Notes: generated by a model not told the origin, from the letters alone. Positions 48,851-59,123 are shown, counted from the first letter of the stretch. The stretch is DNA of 64,000 bases from Diphasiastrum complanatum (GCA_029204225.1 MU831559.1:1-64000), one strand, 5' to 3'. Numbers and translations: made by a program.

Positions 48851-49719
48851 AACATTGCTAATAACGAGAGGGAGATTCTGGTAGAACAAGGAAAGCTGGG
48901 TGAGGCTACAGTTACCAACTCCATAATTGATACCAGTGAAACATTTCAGACCATTTTTGACTCTGATCTCCTGCTCCTACCATCAAGGAATAATGAAAAA
49001 GAGAAGCATTTAATTAGAGGTACAAAGGGAACATGTACGAAGGGCCAACTAATAATGAACCCTCAGAAAATTAGCGCTCCAGATGATAGAAAGTTGAAAC
49101 GCTACTACAATGGCGATACTAGCGGAGGCTGTCACAGAAAGTCTTGCGTTCACAGATTCCAATGGAAAAGAGATGGAACGAGCTTCAACAACCACTCTCG
49201 GTGCTACCTTAGACTTCTCCAGACAAAACCCTGCTCAACTGTCCACGCAAAACAACAAATCAGATTTAGTACAGCATAAGAAAACAGAAGAATATATGGA
49301 CTTGGACCTGCTTGATCCTCACACATCTGAAGAAAATGTTACACACATATCTGCTCAGATTGTTGCCCAAGATAGCGAACACCAAATGATGAAGCTTGAA
49401 AGTGTGAAGAAGGCTACAATTTGCCTAAACGACCTTGATGCCAACATGCATGACAACCTAAAGTTCTTGCAAAGTCCCAACTCTGGAACAAGCAAGGATG
49501 GGTTTTTTTAGCTCGAATACCAATGAACAAATCTTAAACTTGGACTGCGAACATGCATCGCCACAAAATGACATTGAAAAAATCCGTGCATTCAGAGGAA
49601 CAGTTTCGTTGACTATATTGGAACAACCTGGTTCTACCTCTGTTGTAGGAAGAAAGAACAATTATCTCATTATGGAAAATGTAAATGAGAAACTGCCTGC
49701 TACGATTTTGGCTTTGTAG
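48851..49719 (+). pseudogene. Unidentified ORF pair, possibly LINE ORF1 C-terminus
   Basis: The frame before 49110 reads EILVEQGKLGEATVTNSIID and IMNPQKISAPDDRKLKRYY. A second frame from 49110 gives LAFTDSNGKEMERASTTT and so on (133 codons) up to a run of T at 49503-49509. One frame further on it continues SSNTNEQILNLDCEHASP to a stop at 49719. One homopolymer shift therefore separates two parts of one protein. The acidic/polar composition and the position after the zinc-knuckle region make the C-terminal tail of a LINE ORF1 possible. No domain recognised. Confidence 0.4.
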
Positions 49720-49842
49720 AACATACAAATTGACGACCTAGCAGCAATTACCCAAGAATCTGGTTTATTAGAATCTGCTGAGGGAATATTACGCAGGCTG
49801 TAATAGATGAAACGCTACAACAACAAAATGAAGCCACAAAAA

Positions 49843-50290
49843 TGTGATTCCTCTTTCCATGACTCAGATTGATCCATAGCTTGGGGCCTAGATCCGTTCG
49901 ATCTAGGTTTGGTTGGGTTGGTTTATCCACCACCCATTCCCTTGTGTTGTTGCTTTGATTGTCGAAATCCTGTGGTGAGGACTTTATATTAGGAAGTGGC
50001 TAGGCAAATCGAGGAGTATCTCAAGATGGGGCACATTAGACCAAGTAAATCTCCATGGGGAGCACCTGTCCTTCTTAAGAGTAAGAAAAATGGGAGTTTC
50101 CGGCTATGTGTATATTACAAGGCTCTCATACCAATATAAAGTCCTCACCACATGATATTAGTCTAAGCACACCAATCAAAGCAAAACACAAGGGCACGGG
50201 TGGTGGATAAATCAATCCAACCAAATCTAGATCGAACGGATCTAGGTCCCAAGCTGTGGATCAATCAGAGTCATGGAAAGAGGAATCACA
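49843..50290. repeat. Inverted repeat (about 150-bp arms) around a gypsy RT fragment
   Basis: The left arm 49843-49990 (tgtgattcctctttccatga... ggactttatatt) is the reverse complement of 50134-50290 with about 90% identity and one indel of about 20 bp. The spacer is the RT fragment. A third copy, in the orientation of the right arm and extending further, lies at 52843-53041. Confidence 0.88.
49992..50127 (+). pseudogene. Gypsy reverse transcriptase fragment (short)
   Basis: Reads [33 protein letters not shown] and [11 protein letters not shown], the start of a Ty3/gypsy RT. Nearly the same sequence lies at 50850-50985. Both ends coincide with the inverted-repeat arms. Confidence 0.88.
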
Positions 50291-50690
50291 CTAGCTGCAT
50301 GTAGCTACCAAACACAGAATCAAGCTTACACTAGTGAGAGCCCAACAGGTATACTTATACCCTCCAAGGCCCATGAACCACTAGTAGTGCACTGTGACAC
50401 CTCACTAGACACCTCTGCAACCTATCTGGGGCATGTCATCCAGTTCCCTAATGACTCACTGATAGACCCATACCAACTCCACCACCATGAGTTTAGGCCT
50501 ACAACCATTTATTATGACCATGTACACATAAGGGCCCCAATTCCCTTACAATTAACTTACGGATTGTTGGTCTACCGGTCCCTAGCGTGGACATGCTACC
50601 CGAGACCAGTCATGGGCATGGCATTCTGATGCGAATTTTCGGTGTTAAAGCATGAAAACACATTCACATCCCCAACATCACAATGCATAT
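50291..50690 (+). other. Unassigned sequence after the inverted repeat
   Basis: A 118-codon ORF (50273-50629) has no domain-like features and begins inside the repeat arm; I do not call it a gene. Confidence 0.4.
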
Positions 50691-50706
50691 GAGATTTTAA
50701 AAGCAA

Positions 50707-51008
50707 ATGAAAGAGTTCAATGAAGTTTTTCCGAAGCAGCTACCTTATGGACTACCACCCGCTCGGTCGATGGATCATAAGATAGATCTTTTTCTCGATA
50801 GTCGTCCTATGTTTAGACTACCATATCGGTTCAGTCAAAAGGAAGAGGAGGAAGTGGCTAGGCAAATCGAGGAGTATCTCAGGATGGGGCAGATTAGACC
50901 AAGTAAATCTCCATGGGGGGCACCTGTCCTTCTTAAGAATAAGGAAGATGGGAGTTTCCGGCTATGTGTAGATTACAAGGGTCTGAACAAGCTTACAGTT
51001 AAAAATAA
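50707..51008 (+). pseudogene. Ty3/gypsy reverse transcriptase, N-terminal part
   Basis: From [20 protein letters not shown] through [59 protein letters not shown] and [12 protein letters not shown]. This is the canonical gypsy RT entry (linker plus motifs 1-2). It ends at about 51008, before the YxDD block, where an unrelated frame begins. Truncated and not functional. Confidence 0.9.
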
Positions 51009-51009
51009 T

Positions 51010-51281
51010 ACTTGTTGGCCAGTGAAAAACCGAATCCTGCATCTCTTGATGCTGAACCTGAATATGGCTTGTTCAAAGATTTTAAGGGAACACCTCTCGC
51101 TGAGGTCGACAAGGAAAGCGAAACGTTCAACTCCACATATTTGCGTACAAGAGCAGCGGCATTTGCAGGACAATTGGGTCCATCTGCCAGGTTTTCGAAT
51201 TTGCAAATGTCAATGGGAGTTTATCCTCAAACCGTAAAGCACTCCATAAAGCACTTTAAAAACATTTGCTTTGTATTTTGA
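51010..51281 (+). pseudogene. Protein-like ORF fused behind the RT fragment
   Basis: An open frame of about 88 codons reads [40 protein letters not shown] and [20 protein letters not shown]. It is well balanced in composition and in a different frame from the RT. It looks like a host exon or another element's coding end joined by rearrangement. I do not recognise the family. Confidence 0.4.
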
Positions 51282-51284
51282 GTA

Positions 51285-51500
51285 ACCTTAATTGGAAGAA
51301 TATGACAGTTGTAACAGCTTCATACATCAGAGGAACCTTACACTCTGTAGGGTTCCTCTTAAAAAATTGATTTACCAGAGGTAAAAAATGACTGTTATTT
51401 TACCAACAGTAAAAAAAACTTTACCTAATGTAAAAACAAATTCACTTTCTGTAAACAAAAATTATTACCTTATGTAAAAAAATTGTACTTCCTGGAAAAA
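51285..51500. repeat. Interspersed repeat, copy 1
   Basis: Shares with 52345-52580 the order aggaatatgac, cttacactctgta, ggttcctc, ttttacc and attac(c)ttatgtaa. It contains a hairpin AGGAACC...GGTTCCT. Non-coding; likely a small dispersed element or LTR part. Confidence 0.65.
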
Positions 51501-52230
51501 AAAAAACTAGTTTTAAAATTCTGTAGATTCTTTCGAATTTAGTCTATAACAGAAGCTGTAAAAACTCCCCAAGAGTTTCCAATGACCAAAAGGCAATTTA
51601 CGAGTACAAAAAATGAGTCACAAAAATCATGAGGCAAAACTACGCTGCTTACCTTAGTTTAGACATAATTCACTCACTGACAGCAAGCTATGAAAAAAAG
51701 TAAAGCACTAGCTTCAGCTCAGAAACTGTGAATGCTTGCAAGAAGTTAAAGAAAATCCAAATATGAACACAACAGAAAGACTAGTGCCAAATTCTTTCAT
51801 AATAAGTTCTATGTTCTTTTCAAAATTTCTCACACGGAATGCTAGGCATGTGCCTTCTACAAAACTGCAACTAATGTAAACAAAGGGCCATTTATGATGT
51901 GATTCCACTCTCGCAGTCTGCTGTGCTTAGCAGAATGCACTCAGCAGCAGCCCGCCGACCTCCATCACTACTGTGCCAGCTTAGCAGCAGCCCTACCTCC
52001 ATCGCTAGTGTGCCAGCCATGCGCTCAGTAGCAGCCCTGACCTCCATTCCTACTGTGCCCTGTGTCGGCCCGACTTCCATCGCCACATCCCTCCTCGCCC
52101 GATGCCTGACCTCCATAGTTTCTGCACCGTGATGCAAGTAAAAAAGGGCGGTAATTCTCGGGGAAGAGAATTAACTTCTCGAAAGTTCGAGAAGACTCAA
52201 GTTTTTTTACTTGCTTTACGACGGGGAAGG
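51501..52230. other. Unassigned sequence with GC-richer patch
   Basis: About 51925-52130 repeats a phrase like cctccatcgctactgtgccagc four to five times, so the opposite ORFs there are repeat products. No gene recognised. Confidence 0.5.
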
Positions 52231-52232
52231 CC

Positions 52233-52336
52233 CACGCCCTCGGGCCTGCCCCGTTTTAAGGCCTTGGGTCCTCGGGCTCACACCCTTGGGCCCAAGGCCT
52301 TAAAACGGGGAAGGCCCTTGGGTGGGGGCCTTCCCC
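52233..52336. repeat. Nested foldback (20-bp perfect stem)
   Basis: Inner arms CCCCGTTTTAAGGCCTTGGG (52249-52268) and its exact complement at 52291-52310, with a 22-base loop. Outer arms GGGGAAGGCCC (52233-52243) pair with GGGCCTTCCCC (52326-52336). Confidence 0.93.
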
Positions 52337-52344
52337 TATAAAAA

Positions 52345-52580
52345 AAATTTAGTGTGTATTTAGTAATAACTTTAATTGTAGGAATATGACATCTGTAGCA
52401 ACTCCATATGGAGGAGGAACCTTACAACTCCATATGGAGGAGGAGCCTTACACTCTGTAAGGTTCCTCCTGAAAAATTGTTTCACCCACAGGTAAAAATC
52501 ATAGATGTTTTTACCAGCAGTGAAAACTTATTAACTAACATAATAAAATTTCACCTAGTGTAACAAAAAAATTACTACCC
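52345..52580. repeat. Interspersed repeat, copy 2
   Basis: Diverged copy of 51285-51500 with an extra internal duplication of accttacaactccatatggaggagga type. It carries the hairpin GCCTTACA-CTC-TGTAAGG (52449-52467). Confidence 0.65.
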
Positions 52581-52842
52581 TATGTAAGAAAAAAATTTCT
52601 AACTATAAAAAAAATCAGTAAATTATGTAGAAACAGTAGTTGCCTCTTGAATGCATCAAGCAGATGCAGTTCAACGTCATTCAGACCACTGTTGTAGTAG
52701 CTCAGTTGCCTCAGCAATGATTGCAACATCTGGAATCTGGATGCCCATATTCAGCCCACTCTACAAGCACATCTTTTGCCTGAAATGGGACTGCCATCTT
52801 TGGTTAGCTGGAAGGTCTCACTCCAAACTGAACACACCAACG

Positions 52843-53041
52843 ATATAAAGTCCTTCACCACAAGATACTAGTCTAAGCACACCAATCAAAGCAACAACAC
52901 AAGGGAATGGGTGGTGGATAAATCAACCCAACCAAACCTAGATCGAAAGGATCTAGCCCCCAAGCTATGGATCAATCAAATTCATGGAAAGAGAAATCAC
53001 ACTAGCAGCATGTAGCTACCAATCACAGAATCAAGCTTACA
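52843..53041. repeat. Third copy of the inverted-repeat arm
   Basis: Matches 50134-50332 in the same orientation, including agaatcaagcttacact at its end. It adjoins the coding remnant that follows on minus. Confidence 0.85.
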
Positions 53042-54202
53042 CTTAAACATTTTTGTCCTAAAAAATGAAGACAGTTTGATCGCCTTGGTTAAGTAGCCAT
53101 GATTGAGAATGTGTCGTCCAAAAACAATTATTGCCTCTTTACAAATCCAAAGCTGTCGAATTAAAGTTGTTTTGTTGGCTTCAGACTGTAATTCTTGTTC
53201 CCATGGAGGTAATTGATGGTCGAAGAAGAGTTTGATGAAGCACCATATTGCTTGTTGGCAACCAACCTGTATGGAATGGACAGAGTGCATCACAGCAATA
53301 TCCTCTTTTGTCTGCTTCCTCAACATCATAACAAATTGGATGTTTATCCAATTCCCCTGGATTCTTGGGTTTGTATTGCATCTGGCTCTTTTACCGTAGC
53401 TGGCAATCCATGTTGTTTAACCAACTTGATGAAGAACATTATAATTCTTCCATGAGCAATGATAGTCACGAATTGTTGTTCAAATATAAATGCTCTATAT
53501 GAAGTAGTCAGCACGAATATTGAAATTCAGTCGTATGCTGAAACGTAATTCTGGGCATACTGTTGACTGAAATAAATTTTTTCAAATTTGGTCAATACCT
53601 CATTCATAGGTGGTTGTGAATATTTGACTTGATTGACCTCAAAAATGGACTCTTGTCTTGAAATATAAAATTTGCAGTTGCCCATATAAATCATTGAAGC
53701 ATCAATCCCAAATAGAAAAAATACATTTCAAAGTTGAAGTAGGGATTTGAGGTTTCGATTGTTCCAAATAACCATTGATGAACAATCATTGTTGACATTA
53801 CTCAATTGAGGATTGATCACATTAGAGTCCACTGAGCAATGTAAACCTCTCCAAAGAAACTGATATAGATTGATGGCATATTTTAAAATCAACTTCTTAT
53901 AGAGTGTTGGTTGACTGAGAGAGTACTCCCAATCATCATTCACATCCATACATTCCAAACATGCACGTGAATTACATATTGGCTTTTGAATTCTAGAAAA
54001 TCCATAGGAGTAAGGTTCTCCAACAAAAGCCACTTGAAGCTCTTGACTAATGGATCCATGAGACGTTGAACAATAATCCAAAGTATTGATACAAGTAGAA
54101 TTTCCCTGGATTAATGAAATCTCTTCATTTCTACCAGTATCCATGTTGAATACCTCATACTCCCTTAGATCATTGTCAAAAATAAATTTATTCTCAAAAG
54201 CT
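53042..54202 (-). pseudogene. Unidentified coding remnant, downstream part
   Basis: On minus the reading from 54202 is ENKFIFDNDLREYEVFNMDT, then SISQELQVAFVGEPYSYGFS, DDWEYSLSQPTLYKKLILKY and LWRGLHCSVDSNVINPQLSN, to a stop at 53728. Text continues with stops: YMGNCKFYISRQESIFEVNQ, then HGRIIMFFIKLVKQHGLP, and SIQVGCQQAIWCFIKLFF with LPPWEQELQSEANKTTLIRQ (53329-53042). Composition is that of a real protein with many Asn and aromatic residues, but I recognise no domain. It is broken by stops and shifts and by the insertion at 54203-55250; the upstream part is at 55251-55470. Confidence 0.42.
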
Positions 54203-55250
54203 CCCAAGATCGGGGGTCCCGATGTGGGTGACTTCCCTCCAAGCAAGCCGCCCGACATACATCAAACTTAACCAACTCAAAGTTTCGTTACAAACGAGTA
54301 ACATCCATTCCAAGCAAGTGGTCTAACTTACATCAGACTTAACCAACTGAAAGCTTCGTCACGAGCACTGAAAGCCAACATGGCGCCACGCCAGACTGGA
54401 CAGCCATAAACAAGTAACTTCCACCCAAGCGAGCCATCCAACTCAGCCGACAGGTTAGAGCCCGTTCCCCAAGAGCTTAACCCATTCACGTTCATGCAAG
54501 GAACACACGAACCACAAGCCGCGACAAATATGGAGACAACCAGTTCCTAGACCAAATGGTCCCGACAACATACCGTTGGCGCCACGGACCGAATGGTCCC
54601 GACGGCATACCGTTGGCGTCCCGGGATACGACCCTCAGCTATGTGCCAAATTAAAAAGTTTGAAGCAGCCTTACAACTGGCGCTTTTACCGAACACTGAA
54701 ACCCAGAAGGTAATCAGAGTCAGTTTGAGGAAAATCCCACTTTATTGATAAATCTGAGAAGGTCACATTTCAAGTGTGTGACCGACCCTAGTCTCCGGGG
54801 CGCTGGCATGTCAAGGCGAGTGCCAGGACAACATTCCAGCAAGGGAGGCTGAGACTTGGTTGGAGCTCGCCCTGAGTCGCAACCTGCACTCCCCTATAGT
54901 ATTGGTGGGATTTGCCACATCCCCTCATACCAAGTACTTTACCCAAGCTGGTAAAGCACGTTTTCTCTCTCTAGGATTTTCTCTCTCTAGAAAGTCATTT
55001 TCTCTCTCTAGAATTTATTGATCCCCAGGCTTCCTTTAATCATGCCTAGATCGTGTGAGGTGATTGCACATCGATCTGAGCTCTCTGGACTTCGCTAGAA
55101 CCGATCAAAGATTTTTCAGCCATAGGAACTTGGCGCCAGCTGGATTCTGGTCACAATGGCGTCGAGAGCGGCGCTAGCGCTGGTGGCGCCGGGAGCAGCA
55201 GGGGCGCTGCTGGCGCCGGGGACAAATCTGGCGCCAGTGGCGCCGAAAGT
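54203..55250 (+). mobile_element. 1.05-kb insertion, LTR-retrotransposon-like, flanked by AAAGCT
   Basis: AAAGCT at 54197-54202 recurs at 55251-55256, and the minus-strand reading frame on each side joins across it. Inside: two 69-bp repeats (54229 and 54298) plus a third, diverged one (54414); a 34-bp doublet with accgaatggtcccgac...ccgttggcg (about 54549-54622); three ttttctctctctag motifs (54961-55012); and CTTGGCGCCAGC at about 55128-55139, like gypsy primer sites, followed 17 bp later by an ATG. It reads like LTR plus leader of a gypsy-type element lacking a second LTR, so how it inserted is unclear. Confidence 0.6.
55158..55250. repeat. GGCGCC-rich segment
   Basis: At least four GGCGCC palindromes and several GGCGCT variants in about 90 bp. 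On plus it encodes Ala/Leu/Pro-rich residues from the ATG after the primer-like site. Confidence 0.75.
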
Positions 55251-55470
55251 AAAGCTTGTAAAGGTAGCTTTACAACACCATGACACAGCATTTCGAAAGT
55301 TTGTAATCTGGTCAACAGTTCACATGAATTGATATAAAAATGTCCTCCAATAGCAGGTCTAGGATTCAACCACAATTCAAAATTAGAAGAATGTTTATCT
55401 TGATTGGATGATACATGCAAATATTGATCTAAAATTCTATGAATGTGTGTAATATCAAACAAGAATGAGA
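55251..55470 (-). pseudogene. Unidentified coding remnant, upstream part
   Basis: Minus-strand text FDITHIHRILDQYLHVSSNQ, SSNFELWLNPRPAIGGHFYI and RLQTFEMLCHGVVKLPLQAF leads into the part downstream of the insertion. The stretch around ELWLNPRP is shared with the WD40 gene intron at about 63225-63330 (GLWLNPRPATG), so this may be intron-derived sequence rather than an exon. Confidence 0.38.
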
Positions 55471-55623
55471 CATTTTTCGAAAGCCTCTAAATAAAAGGAA
55501 AAACCTTCTAAGGTAATGATTGACAAAGGATAACATATAGACAAAAAACATCTCTAGCAAATGATTGAAAATATCGAAAGGAAGGGCCTGTAAGTGTTTG
55601 ATAGTAGCAAAGTCTTATTGTAC

Positions 55624-56171
55624 CTGATCTTTATCTCTTGGACATGCTCATCAAAAATTGAGTACAGCATGGTGTAATTCTTCAGATCAAACACCTTGTA
55701 TATGCTGCAACCAATCAGCAATTAGTCAAGATAAATACTAGACACTAGTGAATTGGGATGGTCTTCTTAAGAAAACCACAATAGAAAAAACCCTCTAACT
55801 GCAACAATCCCCAAAAAATTTCACAGTATACTAGCACGGGATGGCTCTTAAAAGAAACAAGAAAGCATCTAGCCTCATTGAACTACATGATGGCACATTA
55901 GCGATCATGGCACAACCATGAGTCCAAATAAATTCATGATGCACTTGCTCAGATTGTAATAGTTGAGTAAGTGAAAATGCCAATCTCTACTTCTTTTGAG
56001 CAACACGAAACACACTTCACTGTATTGAACCTTAGAAATTCATACTGGTCCTGCACAAAATAAGTGAGGACTTTGCCATGAACATCGTCAAATTCAACAA
56101 ATCCAAGCCAACACAATGAATCTGACTCAAATAATGGGAAACCTGCATCTGGATGCCCTCGTCTGATGTAC
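55624..56171 (-). pseudogene. Duplicated two-exon fragment of the WD40 gene
   Basis: Two exons with the same lengths and splice sites as in the gene at 61877-63992: 56046-56171 (126 bp, TFPLFE-type segment with GKVLTYF) and 55624-55704 (81 bp, IYKVFDLKNYTMLYSIFDEH). Both remain open but carry several replacements, for example R-W-P to C-W-L in the first. Intron DNA on both sides is also shared, from about 55345 upward. No other exons of the gene are present, so it cannot make the protein. It arose by segmental duplication or capture, with about 90% identity by eye. Confidence 0.85.
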
Positions 56172-57007
56172 CTGCATAGATATCATTTTCTAGATTTAAA
56201 TCCTATATATATAGTAACGATCTCTAAGATGCCACAAAAAATTGCAAGCGATGCATATATTTTAAATGTTGAAGGAACTATACAAATACCATAGGGCACC
56301 AATCAAAGCGAGCATGTCAAAACATAAACTAGCATATATGCTAAACTTCCCTACATTCTGACTAAATGCTGGGTCTCGAATGCTCTGGAATTGATTTTCC
56401 GTGTATTATACATTTGATATAGACCTATATTATACACGCATCAAACTATGTGTATGTGTATCCTACAATAGGTTCACTTGTATAAAAGAAATGGTTGCAC
56501 AACATTTTGCAATGCAAATGGAACTCATCTTTTGGAGCAATTCTGAGAATTCATGGCATAAGTTCCAATATGGGAAGACATTATCATGCACATGCTATAT
56601 GTAGGAAAACTTGCATGTATGGGGTTTTGGCCAGGGGGCGGCCCACGTCAATTGAGCACCTATCTAAGTAGCATTGGGACTTAGAATAGATTGGAAACTA
56701 GTCTCAATCACAAAAACACCCTTGCAATGAATGATTACCTATGGACAAGGGTTCCAATTTCTGACAAAGTCAACATTGATACACCTAATTCGAATACAGT
56801 GAAGCATTGATTTATTTGTTGATAGCAAGAAGCACAATAATATGAAATGGTGCCATGCACTATCCAAACAAAGCTCTGGTTCTTTAAGAAAAGGTCATGA
56901 CAGAGATAAGTTGAACGCCTATAAACGAGCCTCTAACTTGCTCAAACCTAAAACAACAAGCTTTAAACTAAGTGGTCTAGACTCTACAAAAGAAGAAAAT
57001 TCAAGAC
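56172..57007. other. Unassigned sequence
   Basis: The first part may be intron DNA of the duplicated WD40 fragment; the matching region of the gene lies beyond the window. The ORF at 56842-57024 leads into the next frame but has no domain. Confidence 0.4.
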
Positions 57008-57505
57008 ATGTCAAAGTGCCTTAGTGCCATTTTGGATCTATTGGTATTAGCAATTGGCTCTGACAACAAAAGGGTTTATGAATTTTTGGACACCCTTGCT
57101 GATTTACAAGTTGGTGAAAGAGATGTGAGAAGTCTTTGTAAAATGGGTGCTTGGGAACATGATTTAAAATTTTATTTTCAAGACGAAAGTACTATGTCAA
57201 AGGCGGTCGGGATTGGGGTTAAAGATTCGAAAGCCATGTCGACAAGCAATCTCCAAACGCGTGTGGTTTGCGAATCTCACATGAAAAACAAATGGAAAGC
57301 TAAGTTAGCAAAAGCATCGAAAGACGGGAACATATATGAAGATCTAGTTGTCAAGTTTTTGCATGCTAAGGAGGACAAGGAATTAAAGTGGAGTGCACTC
57401 TCTTCAAAACAGCTTGTTGTTGGATCCCATGCCCTCTTTACCAAAAAGTTTGGTGTTGGATTCAAGGGATCTCAACAGAGGGAATTCTGCAAATTGTGTG
57501 ACTAA
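57008..57505 (+). CDS. Hypothetical protein, 165 codons, likely element-derived
   Basis: A continuous frame from 57008: SAILDLLVLAIGSDNKRVYE, FLDTLADLQVGERDVRSLCK, LAKASKDGNIYEDLVVKFLH and QLVVGSHALFTKKFGVGFKG. It is rich in Lys, Asp and Leu, has no signal peptide or membrane segment, and looks like a folded soluble domain. After the stop at 57503-57505 the DNA keeps protein-like stretches (SLFELIPDPAILWTNNTNRA, LASRRCTAFNVVLQGTWKNL) in other frames to about 57770, so the original protein was longer and this is probably a decayed gene. I do not recognise the family. Confidence 0.4.
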   Translation: MSKCLSAILDLLVLAIGSDNKRVYEFLDTLADLQVGERDVRSLCKMGAWEHDLKFYFQDESTMSKAVGIGVKDSKAMSTSNLQTRVVCESHMKNKWKAKLAKASKDGNIYEDLVVKFLHAKEDKELKWSALSSKQLVVGSHALFTKKFGVGFKGSQQREFCKLCD

Positions 57506-58500
57506 GGTCACTCCACTCTTGTGAGAGGTCGCCCAGGGGAAGGGACATCTGGGGTATGGTATTATGTTCCCAAAATCACTTTTTGAGCTAATACCTGATC
57601 CAGCAATTTTATGGACCAACAATACAAATCGTGCATGGATCCTTGCATCAAGGAGGTGCACGGCTTTCAATGTTGTCCTGCAAGGTACTTGGAAAAACCT
57701 AGATGATCAGGAAGCAGCACCTTAGGCTTTCTATTGCGGAAGAGAGTTAAGCAAATTGCATCGTAAAACCACTCAGAATGGTTACATTGAAAGCAAGGTG
57801 AAACAAAACTTTTCGTTCTTGTTTTCTTTGAATCATAAAATGACACATCTGCGTAACATTCCAGAGTCGAGAGAAGTTACGAAAAGCCAAGGAGACGAGA
57901 GGCTAGTGATTGTAGATCAGATTGTTGCAACCTGAGGGGTTTACTGGACCTCAAAGGCACTGCAACAATAAAATGAACGGGGCGCACCTACAACAATAAG
58001 GTGAACGACTGCCAAAATTTGAGCCTCAGGGTTTCCAAATGTACAGCGGAGGAAGATTGGTTGATGAGGCAGCAGAAGAAAGAGTTGGCGTTGGGCACTT
58101 CGGAAGCAAGATATCTGCGTTTGGGTAAGTAGAAGGTAGATTGTAAATCGCTTTCACAAGCTGGCTGCTGGTGATCTGCCTTGCCCGTATAAAGGGCCTT
58201 TGCCTTGTTGGACAAAAATAAAAAGATCAAAAGCCAGGACTCTGCCACAAAATTTTCAGGTCAGAAAAGGTAAATAAGCCAAGGTTTCAGTTATTTGAAT
58301 TGTTGTCTCTGGGAAAGCAGAGCTTGTTCACTAAATTTATATCAAATATGCCACTGAATAGAGATTTGAGGACTACAAATAAGATTTCACAGATTTACAT
58401 AATGTTGATTTTAGAATTAAGAGTTGTGTGTAAACCAGTTATTGTGCAAGTTGTTTATTGTAACTCAACAGTGTATCAAATCATGTTTGTTAGAGGCATA
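57506..58500. other. Decayed coding-like DNA and spacer
   Basis: Protein-like patches to about 57770 as described for the preceding ORF. A degenerate doublet of actgcaacaataaaatgaacggggcgc type occurs at 57958-58010. Nothing further recognised. Confidence 0.4.
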
Positions 58501-58515
58501 GAATTAATGAACCTT

Positions 58516-58893
58516 CCACGGTTTTGAGAACCGTACGGTTCACAAAATTTTTTGCTTGGAACCGTGGTGAACTGTACAGTTAATTGATTAATTAATTTTT
58601 GTTTTCCACCCCCAAAAATATGCCCAAAAAAATCTGTGGCATCTGTGAAATCTGGTTCAATCTGTGAAATCATTTGTGAAATCAGATTCAAAAATCTGTG
58701 AAATCTGGTTCAACCTGTGAATCATTTGTGACATCAGAGGACCGTTTGTGAATCTGTGAAATTTATGAAATGAGGACCAAAAATGACTTGGGAGGGGTTT
58801 TGGGGGGGGAAATTGGGAAAAAAATAAATAATTAACTAACTAACTACAGGAAAGGAACCGTACGGTTCCCATCACGGTTCTGAGAACCATGGG
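58516..58893. repeat. Palindrome-flanked segment, candidate MITE
   Basis: The perfect palindrome GAACCGTACGGTTC occurs at 58528-58541 and 58855-58868, each next to ACGGTT(T/C)TGAGAACC. Between them are about five repeats of a phrase like aatctgtgaaatctggttcaa and a G run at 58801-58809. No clear target duplication. Confidence 0.55.
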
Positions 58894-59064
58894 TTCTATG
58901 GTTAGAGGATGGCTTATTGTTTCACTTATGCTTTTCATTTAGGTTATATTTTATGATTGTGTTCAAGAGTGCCAAAAATGAGGTTTTACAAATTAGACAT
59001 CTGAATTTGATCTTATGATTTGCAACAAAGAGCGACATTCTTGCTTTAGTCATAGGTTGGATCT

Positions 59065-59066
<2 letters not shown>

Positions 59067-59123
<57 letters not shown>
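59067..59123. repeat. (GA)28 microsatellite
   Basis: 57 bp of uninterrupted GA. Confidence 0.97.

Noticed and set aside
50273-50629. 118-codon ORF
   Set aside because: It begins inside the inverted-repeat arm and shows no domain; the third arm copy has no equivalent frame.
51899-52137. Opposed ORFs suggesting a small gene
   Set aside because: They read a degenerate repeat of the cctccatcgctactgtgccagc type on both strands; no conserved domain.
54203-55250. Complete LTR retrotransposon or solo LTR
   Set aside because: The ends are not TG...CA and no terminal direct repeat was found, so only an LTR-like insertion can be claimed.
53042-55470. Assignment of the minus-strand remnant to a known family
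   Set aside because: Several families were considered (ARM-repeat proteins, ubiquitin ligases, LINE endonuclease) but no diagnostic motif could be shown.
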